This document shows, piece by piece, positions 1 through 5,207 of a stretch of 5,207 nt of DNA. The notes beneath the pieces were generated by a model. That model was not told where the DNA came from and made no database searches. It worked only from the letters and a program-made list of their open reading frames with translations. The first letter of the stretch is position 1. Every line of letters begins with the position of its first letter. A program made the position numbers and the translations under genes. This stretch comes from an uncultured Veillonella sp. (GTDB taxonomy: Bacteria > Bacillota > Negativicutes > Veillonellales > Veillonellaceae): contig CAKQBP010000114.1 of the NCBI GenBank assembly GCA_934216375.1, positions 1 through 5,207 of the forward strand. Reading direction: 5' to 3'.

Positions 1-1185
1 ATCAATACCATTGGACTTAAGGATTTTATTATTTTTGATTTAGGTGGTGCCAGTACCGAGATAACCCTTGTACGAAATCGTCACATTACAAAATCAGTGA
101 GCTTGCCGATAGGGGCCCTTACCTTAACAGGTACCTATCAAAAAGGGGATGAATATACTCCTAAAGAACTTGATAAACTGACGAAAGTTGTAAAGAAAAC
201 GATTAAGGAACATACATGGCTTCGCAATGTGAAATTACCGCTTCTTGGTATCGGTGGCACTGCTCGTAATATTGCTAAAATGGATCAACGCAAGTTATCT
301 TATCCTATTACAAAGCTACATAATTATGAAATTCCATATCATAGATTCCATGAAATTTTGGAAGAAGTAAAAGGCAAAACTCTAGAGGAGCGCAAAAAGA
401 TTAGTGGTTTATCATCGGAGCGCGCTGATATCATTATTGCAGGTCTCACTATCGTAGAAGAATTATTTAACTACGTAAATACTAAAACACTCGTTGTTGG
501 TGGTTGTGGTTTGCGAGAAGGTTTATTTTACGACTATTATGGAGCGCACTACTTAGGTGGTAACTCTATTATTGATGATATTTTAGTACATTCTGCAGAG
601 AATGTATTATTAGGTATGACTAAACATGAGTTAGTTCACGCTAAATACATTACAGATTTAGCTATTAAACTGTATGATGAATTAGAACCACTTCATAGAG
701 CTGATAAAAATACAAGACGTTGTTTGATTGCGGCTAGCTTATTACATGATATTGGTAAACGGATTAATTATTATAGTCATGCCCGACATGGCTGTTATAT
801 GCTTGTCAATAGTAATTTATATGGGCTTTCCCATATTGAACAAGCTTTTAGCGCGTTCCTTGTTATGAACTCTCATGGTTTGACGCCAAAAGAGTATAAA
901 AACTTCTTATACGGTAAATTGTTAGATCAAGAACAGCGTTTGTTGGGCCAAAAAATATCTATTATTCTAGCCTTGGCTGAAGCTCTTGATGAAAGTCATG
1001 AACAATTCATTCGCCATTTATCCGTGAATCTAAAATATACTAGTGTACAATTAGTAGTAACCTATTTGAACGGTCGCGATATAAGTGTCATAAAAGCGGC
1101 TGTAGAGAAATTAGGAAAATCTTTTAAAAAAGAATTCAAGAAAACATTAGAAATAGAGTGGAAGGAAGCTCGTAAGGAGGCATAA
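1..1185 (+). CDS. ppx: Ppx/GppA-family exopolyphosphatase (or pppGpp phosphatase), 5'-truncated by the window edge
   Basis: This is the last 394 codons of a Ppx/GppA phosphohydrolase. The family releases terminal phosphate from polyphosphate (Ppx) or the 5' phosphate of pppGpp (GppA) in the cytosol. The reading frame is open from base 1 and already encodes the second phosphate-binding loop, DLGGASTE (residues 13-20 of the fragment, matching DIGGGSTE at residue 143 of E. coli Ppx). The gene therefore starts roughly 390 nt upstream, and the GTG at 97 is an internal Val codon. Further family blocks follow: GIGGTARN (83-90), GLSSERAD with IIAG (about 136-148) and GGCGLREGLFYD (about 167-178). The C-terminal part is an HD-type domain with LLHDIGK and an intact His249-Asp250 pair, as in long Ppx/GppA proteins of about 500 residues. 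It ends in TAA, sharing one base with the next start. Ppx is favoured over GppA because ppk is in the same operon, but sequence alone does not separate the two. The N-terminal catalytic residues cannot be inspected. Confidence 0.92.
   Translation: MNTIGLKDFIIFDLGGASTEITLVRNRHITKSVSLPIGALTLTGTYQKGDEYTPKELDKLTKVVKKTIKEHTWLRNVKLPLLGIGGTARNIAKMDQRKLSYPITKLHNYEIPYHRFHEILEEVKGKTLEERKKISGLSSERADIIIAGLTIVEELFNYVNTKTLVVGGCGLREGLFYDYYGAHYLGGNSIIDDILVHSAENVLLGMTKHELVHAKYITDLAIKLYDELEPLHRADKNTRRCLIAASLLHDIGKRINYYSHARHGCYMLVNSNLYGLSHIEQAFSAFLVMNSHGLTPKEYKNFLYGKLLDQEQRLLGQKISIILALAEALDESHEQFIRHLSVNLKYTSVQLVVTYLNGRDISVIKAAVEKLGKSFKKEFKKTLEIEWKEARKEA
1173..1180 (+). promoter_or_regulatory. Ribosome-binding site for the second Ppx-like gene
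   Basis: TAAGGAGG lies four bases before the ATG at 1185 and inside the last codons of the upstream gene. Seven bases (AAGGAGG) match the anti-Shine-Dalgarno complement. With the TAATG stop/start overlap this fixes the start codon and suggests coupled translation. Confidence 0.85.
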
Positions 1186-2750
1186 TGGCATTACCAAAAG
1201 CGTTACGATATGCAGTGCTACATGTAGGCTCCAGTAGCATGAGTATTACTATTTTAGAATACAAGGGCATCGATGATGTACGCGTTATAGATTATGCAGC
1301 TAGGGAGGTAACCTTTGGGGAAGAATTATTCCAAACCTCTCGTTTAAGTTTTGAAACGATTGAGGAAATTTGTCATATATTAAAGGGATATAAACAATTA
1401 ATGGCTGATTACGGTGTGAGTCGCTCTAGATTATATGGTACTACTGTAATACGTGAAGCCGCTAATCGTCGTAGTATTCTGGACCAAATTTATATTCAAA
1501 CAGGTATGCGTGTTGAGGTTATCGACATGCCTAAAGAGGTGTATTACAAATATGCCTTACTATACTACAAGATGACTAATCAGTACCGCTTGACGGATCC
1601 TACAAAGGCAACATTATTCCTTGATATTACTTCTGGTGGTGTAGGTTTAACCGTTTGGCGTGGTGAAAGCTTATTATTCCAGCGCAATATGCATAGCGGG
1701 TCATTACGTGTTATGGAATCTTTTAATCGCAACCAACGTTCCTCTACATCGTTTCCAATGGCTATTACTGAGTATTTACATCGCATGATAGGCCCATTAC
1801 GGGAGGAGCTTAAGACCTTCAATATTAATAGTGTTATTTTATCAGGCGATGAAGCTCAATATATGGCGCGTCTCATGGGAGATGGCAGTAATAAGGACGA
1901 TATTATTACAATTGAACCAGAACGTTTTAAGGGCTTCATCAAATCCTTTGATGGTGTAACAGCCACTAAGTTGATCAATCGATATAAACTACCTGAATAT
2001 AAGGCGAATATTTTGATGCCTACTATGATTTTATTTAATGAAATTATAACAGCTATAGAGCCTAAATCGTTGATTTTTAGTAGCTTCTCCTTCTCTCAAG
2101 GAATAAGCTGGTTCTATGGCGTTGAGGCGGAAAATAATCCCTTTATGTACCAATTGCGTGAGCAAAATGCTCAATTAGCTCGTGCTGTTGCCGCTAGATA
2201 TCATACAGACAGCATTCATGATGCTGAGGTGGAACGTTTCAGTTCTTTATTTTGTAAAACATTACGCCATAAAGGTTTACCGGAGCGGTGGGGTTACTTA
2301 TGCCGCATTGCAGCTATATTGTGTTCTGTAGGCAAGTTTGTTAATTTACGAAACCATGGAGAGCATGCGTATCATATTGTGATGGGCACAGATATTTTCG
2401 GGCTTTCAGAAGAAGAAAAACAAGTAGTTGCAAATGTCGTATTTTATCACTATAAGGGAACTCCATCTGATGATGATACATATTTTAATTCCTTGACAGA
2501 ATTACAAAAGATTCAAGTTACAAAGTTAGTAGCTATCATTCGTGTGGCCTGTGCTCTCGATGCAGGGAGTAACCAAAAAATCTCAGATGTTATATTGGAA
2601 GAGCGCGATAATGTATTGTTGGTATTCTGTCGCACTAATGAGGATATCTCACTAGAATGGTGGACGTTTAATCGAGATGCTGAATATTTTACAGAAGTAT
2701 TTGGTATGGAACTTATGCTTGTAAGAGGAGGTGACCGCCATGTTCAGTAA
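1185..2750 (+). CDS. Divergent Ppx/GppA-family protein with degenerate active-site motifs
   Basis: This 521-residue protein has the length and order of a long Ppx/GppA protein: a tandem actin-like (ASKHA) phosphatase core followed by a C-terminal HD-like domain. Family marks that remain are GTTVIREAAN (85-94, family ALREA.N block), VIDMPKE (112-118, where Glu118 aligns with the catalytic Glu121 of E. coli Ppx), LSG (219-221) and a late HD-domain block, HGEHAYHIV through FGLSEEE to YHYKG. Several key sites are changed. The first phosphate loop reads HVGSSS (13-18) instead of D-x-G-S-N-S. The second reads DITSGGVG (147-154) instead of DIGGGSTE, keeping Asp147 but losing the Glu. The GLREG block is replaced by SFSQGISW, and the HD pair becomes Cys380-Ser381. 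No signal peptide or membrane segment is evident. The ATG at 1185 has a strong ribosome-binding site, and the gene overlaps both neighbours. My inference is a diverged paralogue with weak, altered or no phosphatase activity, possibly a regulator or partner of the adjacent Ppx or Ppk1. Ppx/GppA membership is firm; function is not. Confidence 0.85.
   Translation: MALPKALRYAVLHVGSSSMSITILEYKGIDDVRVIDYAAREVTFGEELFQTSRLSFETIEEICHILKGYKQLMADYGVSRSRLYGTTVIREAANRRSILDQIYIQTGMRVEVIDMPKEVYYKYALLYYKMTNQYRLTDPTKATLFLDITSGGVGLTVWRGESLLFQRNMHSGSLRVMESFNRNQRSSTSFPMAITEYLHRMIGPLREELKTFNINSVILSGDEAQYMARLMGDGSNKDDIITIEPERFKGFIKSFDGVTATKLINRYKLPEYKANILMPTMILFNEIITAIEPKSLIFSSFSFSQGISWFYGVEAENNPFMYQLREQNAQLARAVAARYHTDSIHDAEVERFSSLFCKTLRHKGLPERWGYLCRIAAILCSVGKFVNLRNHGEHAYHIVMGTDIFGLSEEEKQVVANVVFYHYKGTPSDDDTYFNSLTELQKIQVTKLVAIIRVACALDAGSNQKISDVILEERDNVLLVFCRTNEDISLEWWTFNRDAEYFTEVFGMELMLVRGGDRHVQ
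2726..2734 (+). promoter_or_regulatory. Ribosome-binding site that fixes the ppk start
   Basis: AGGAGGTGA is a nine-base match to the complement of the 16S rRNA 3' end and stands five bases before the ATG at 2740. An in-frame GTG at 2731 lies inside this element and has no good site of its own, so the ATG is the start. The element sits within the last codons of the preceding gene. Confidence 0.85.
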
Positions 2751-4857
2751 TGCTAAATATTATTTTAATCGTGAATTATCTTGGCTAAAATTTAATCAGC
2801 GTGTACTATTAGAGTCTATAGATACAAATACTCCGCTGTTGGAGCGATTGCGTTTTATTGCTATTGCTAGTTCTAATTTAGATGAGTTCTTTATGATTCG
2901 CGTGGCTGGTTTACGTCATCAAGTTGTGAATGGCATTGTTAAATATGATGCGGCTCATATGGATGCAAAGGCACAATTAAAGGCGATAGATGAATCTGTA
3001 CAACGCCTTGTTGCTATGCAAAGTATGTATTTAAATAATGTTTTGACTGAACTAGAAAGTTATGGTTTTTTCTTTACACATCCTGATGAGCTAGACGTAA
3101 AAACAAAAGCTTGGTTACGCCATTATTTTGAAGAACATATCTACCCCGTAGTAACACCGTTGGCTGTTGATTCGGGGCATCCATTCCCATTTTTAACGAA
3201 TCATACTATTAATGCAATTGTACGTATCTTTCAAATACAAGATGATGGGACTAAGGATTACAAGATTGCTATCTTGCCAATACCATCTGTATTAGATCGA
3301 ATCATTGAAGTTCCGAGCCGAGGTAATAAGGAACATCGATTTGTTTATCTAGAAGATGTCATTACTTATTATGCAAATCAATTCTTCCAAGGTTACGGCA
3401 TTGAAGATTATATGGTTTTCCGTATTACTCGTGATGCAGACCTTGAAATAGATGAGGAAGAAGCAACAGATTTGCTATCTGAAGTAGAGGCATCCTTGCG
3501 GCGTCGCCGTCGTGGTGATGCGGTACGTCTTGAGGTTTGTGGAGAGATAAAGGATCACTTATTAGACTTTGTCCTTACAAGTGTAGAATTAGAGCAAAAG
3601 GACGTATATCGCATTGATGGACATTTAGATTGCCGTATGTATTTTGATTTCTGTAATTATCCTGGTTATGATAAGCTCCGATATGAACCGTTTGATCCTA
3701 AGATTCCTAGTGAATTAGTTGATTATGAAGGTGATAGCTTATTTTCTATTATTGGGAAGCAAGATCTTTTTGTTCATCATCCCTTTGAATCTTTTGCTGT
3801 GGTTGAGCAATTTATTGCACAAGCAGCTATAGATCCTGATGTATTGGCCATTAAACAAACATTATATCGCGTTAGTGGGGACTCTCCGATTATTGCGTCC
3901 TTAATAAAAGCGGCAGATAATGGAAAACAAGTAACCGTGCTTATGGAGGTTAAGGCACGGTTTGATGAAGAAAACAATATTCATATGGCTCGACGACTCG
4001 AAAAAGCGGGGTGTCATGTTATTTATGGTTTAAAAGGTCTTAAGACTCACTCTAAAATTACCATGGTTGTACGCCGGGAAACGGATGGTATTAGGCGGTA
4101 CGTCCATCTAGCAACGGGAAACTATAATGGTAAAACGGCTCGTATGTATACTGACTGTGGTATATTCACTTGTAATGATGAGTATGGCGATGATGCATCT
4201 CGTTTCTTTAACTTGATTTCCGGATATTCTGACCCACCGATTTGGAATAAGTTTATTGTAGCGCCTTTAAATTTACGTGAAAAAATCATGGAACTCATTG
4301 ATCGTGAAATTGAGTTTGCCAAAAACGGGGAAGAAGCCTATATCATCTGTAAGATGAATTCTTTGCTCGATAAAAAGGTCATTGCCAAGTTGTATGAAGC
4401 TTCTTCGGCTGGTGTTCGTATAGATTTAATTGTGCGTGGTATTTGTACGCTTCGACCTGGCATTGCCGGTGTTAGTGATAATATCACAGTACGCTCTATT
4501 GTGGGGCGTTTTCTTGAACATCATCGTTTGTTCTACTTCCGTAATGGAGGGAATGAAAGTCTGTACCTATCTAGTGCGGATTGGATGCCTCGAAATTTGA
4601 ATGAACGTGTAGAGCTTATGATTCCTATTGAAGATAAACGTCATAAAGAACGGGTAAAGAGTATTTTAGATTTATACTTAGATGATACATTAAAAGCTCA
4701 TTTCATGAGAGCAGATGGTTCGTATCATAAAATCAATGATCGAGAGAATCCTATATCTGCTCAAGAGGAGCTAATGAAAGCTGCTATTGAGCATGAACAC
4801 AGAGAGTCAATGACGGTCATTGAACGGTTACAACCAATGTTAAAAATGAATAGATAA
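2740..4857 (+). CDS. ppk1: Polyphosphate kinase 1
   Basis: Ppk1 reversibly transfers the terminal phosphate of ATP onto a growing inorganic polyphosphate chain through a phosphohistidine intermediate. From the ATG the protein has 705 residues (E. coli Ppk 688). The domains follow the family order: N domain from NRELSWLKFNQRV, with Asn46 in SSNLDEFF; a middle domain with TPLAVDSGHPFPF (about 139-151); and two phospholipase-D-like C domains. Active-site residues line up with E. coli at a constant offset of +2: Arg377 in KQTLYR, Arg407 in VKARFDEENN, the phosphorylated His437 in LKTHSK, Tyr470 in ARMYTD, Arg566 in RGICTLRPG and the second catalytic His594 in FLEHHR. The C-terminus has the usual DGSY and AQEELMK blocks. 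The enzyme should be active. It is the last gene of the operon, overlaps the preceding gene by 11 nt, and ends with tandem stops, TAA then in-frame TGA, about 54 nt before a terminator. Confidence 0.97.
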   Translation: MFSNAKYYFNRELSWLKFNQRVLLESIDTNTPLLERLRFIAIASSNLDEFFMIRVAGLRHQVVNGIVKYDAAHMDAKAQLKAIDESVQRLVAMQSMYLNNVLTELESYGFFFTHPDELDVKTKAWLRHYFEEHIYPVVTPLAVDSGHPFPFLTNHTINAIVRIFQIQDDGTKDYKIAILPIPSVLDRIIEVPSRGNKEHRFVYLEDVITYYANQFFQGYGIEDYMVFRITRDADLEIDEEEATDLLSEVEASLRRRRRGDAVRLEVCGEIKDHLLDFVLTSVELEQKDVYRIDGHLDCRMYFDFCNYPGYDKLRYEPFDPKIPSELVDYEGDSLFSIIGKQDLFVHHPFESFAVVEQFIAQAAIDPDVLAIKQTLYRVSGDSPIIASLIKAADNGKQVTVLMEVKARFDEENNIHMARRLEKAGCHVIYGLKGLKTHSKITMVVRRETDGIRRYVHLATGNYNGKTARMYTDCGIFTCNDEYGDDASRFFNLISGYSDPPIWNKFIVAPLNLREKIMELIDREIEFAKNGEEAYIICKMNSLLDKKVIAKLYEASSAGVRIDLIVRGICTLRPGIAGVSDNITVRSIVGRFLEHHRLFYFRNGGNESLYLSSADWMPRNLNERVELMIPIEDKRHKERVKSILDLYLDDTLKAHFMRADGSYHKINDRENPISAQEELMKAAIEHEHRESMTVIERLQPMLKMNR

Positions 4858-4911
4858 TGAAGAAATCTTAATATATTAGGTAATGAATTTTAATACAATT
4901 ACATAACATAT

Positions 4912-4937
4912 AAAAAGCCCATTATATGGGCTTTTTT
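4912..4937 (+). terminator. Rho-independent terminator of the polyphosphate operon
   Basis: An inverted repeat pairs AAAAAGCCCA (4912-4921) with TGGGCTTTTT (4927-4936) around a TTATA loop. The GC core is GCCC/GGGC and a run of six T (4932-4937) follows. Because the left arm begins with five A, the hairpin could also stop transcription arriving from the opposite strand. It lies about 54 nt after the ppk stop, as expected for the end of the operon. Confidence 0.9.
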
Positions 4938-5207
4938 ACTTTCTTATACATTTAAAAATGAGGACAAAGTGAAGTTTTGAGTGTTCTAGAAAATGTTGGT
5001 AACAATTGAAAAACACATAAAAATACAAATTTAGTAATAAAAAATCTGTATATACTATATGTGGTATTAGTGTTGTATATATGTACACAATTCGGAATAT
5101 ATTGTATAGTATTTAAAAATATCGATATGTACGCATACAGTGGACTTTTATTAAAAAATACAAAATACAAACTATTATAAATTCAGTGTTTATAAAGGGT
5201 TTTGACT
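4938..5207. other. AT-rich intergenic region, no convincing gene
   Basis: These 270 bases are very AT-rich. The only sizeable open frame is on the minus strand (5170 to 4952, 72 codons). It lacks a Shine-Dalgarno sequence, whereas both starts visible in this window have strong ones, and its Phe/Tyr/Ile/Asn-rich composition is what AT-rich DNA gives by chance. The stretch contains an imperfect 18-nt palindrome at 5073-5090, a perfect 10-nt palindrome ATATCGATAT at 5119-5128, and several TGTA tetramers. The final six bases, TTGACT (5202-5207), resemble a -35 box whose -10 would lie outside the window. It is probably the upstream regulatory region of a gene beyond the window. Confidence 0.55.

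Noticed and set aside
1303..1308. GGGAGG Shine-Dalgarno-like sequence inside the second gene
   Set aside because: No start codon follows at suitable spacing, and the frame is already occupied by conserved coding sequence.
1580..1822. Minus-strand open frame of 80 codons inside the second gene
   Set aside because: It lies wholly antisense to a well-supported family protein, with no ribosome-binding site or recognisable domain.
3777..3977. Minus-strand open frame of 66 codons inside ppk1
   Set aside because: It is antisense to conserved catalytic blocks of Ppk1 (KQTLYR, VKARFDEENN) and is explained by codon constraints of the real gene.
4122..4322. Minus-strand open frame of 66 codons inside ppk1
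   Set aside because: It is antisense to conserved Ppk1 sequence, with no independent support.
4952..5170. Minus-strand open frame of 72 codons in the intergenic region
   Set aside because: It has no Shine-Dalgarno sequence before its ATG, an AT-driven amino acid composition, and no recognisable motif.
5151..5178. Possible promoter TTAAAA (5151-5156) with 16-nt spacer and TATTAT (5173-5178)
   Set aside because: The -35 matches only four of six positions, and in DNA this AT-rich such pairs occur by chance; no start codon with a ribosome-binding site follows inside the window.
1..5207. CRISPR arrays, tRNA or rRNA genes, insertion sequences, or phage genes
   Set aside because: I saw no spaced direct repeats, cloverleaf sequences, transposase motifs or terminal inverted repeats anywhere in the window.

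Overview
The window is a polyphosphate-metabolism operon read entirely on the + strand, followed by a terminator and AT-rich non-coding sequence. The low G+C content, strong AGGAGG-type ribosome-binding sites and Firmicutes-like motifs (such as GIGGTARN in the first gene) point to a low-GC Firmicute. A Negativicute such as Veillonella is my best guess, but that is an impression and not something the window proves.

Layout: (1) Positions 1-1185 hold the 3' three-quarters of a Ppx/GppA-family phosphohydrolase. Its start lies upstream of the window. It keeps the family's phosphate-binding loop (DLGGASTE) and has a C-terminal HD domain with an intact His-Asp pair. (2) Positions 1185-2750 hold a second, complete Ppx/GppA-fold protein. 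It keeps the family's length and architecture, but its first phosphate loop, second phosphate loop and HD pair are all altered, so it looks like a diverged or catalytically weakened paralogue. (3) Positions 2740-4857 hold a full-length polyphosphate kinase, Ppk1, with all the expected active-site residues. (4) Positions 4912-4937 form a strong intrinsic terminator. (5) Positions 4938-5207 are AT-rich with no convincing gene; they contain a cluster of TGTA-based half-palindromes and possibly the start of the next gene's promoter region.

The three genes overlap (1 nt, then 11 nt), and each downstream start has a near-perfect Shine-Dalgarno sequence inside the preceding gene. They are therefore probably co-transcribed and translationally coupled. 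Ppk1 makes polyphosphate from ATP. The first protein probably degrades polyphosphate (or hydrolyses pppGpp), and the second may regulate or partner one of the other two. The operon promoter is upstream of the window. The diverged middle gene is the one part of this otherwise familiar locus that deserves a second look.
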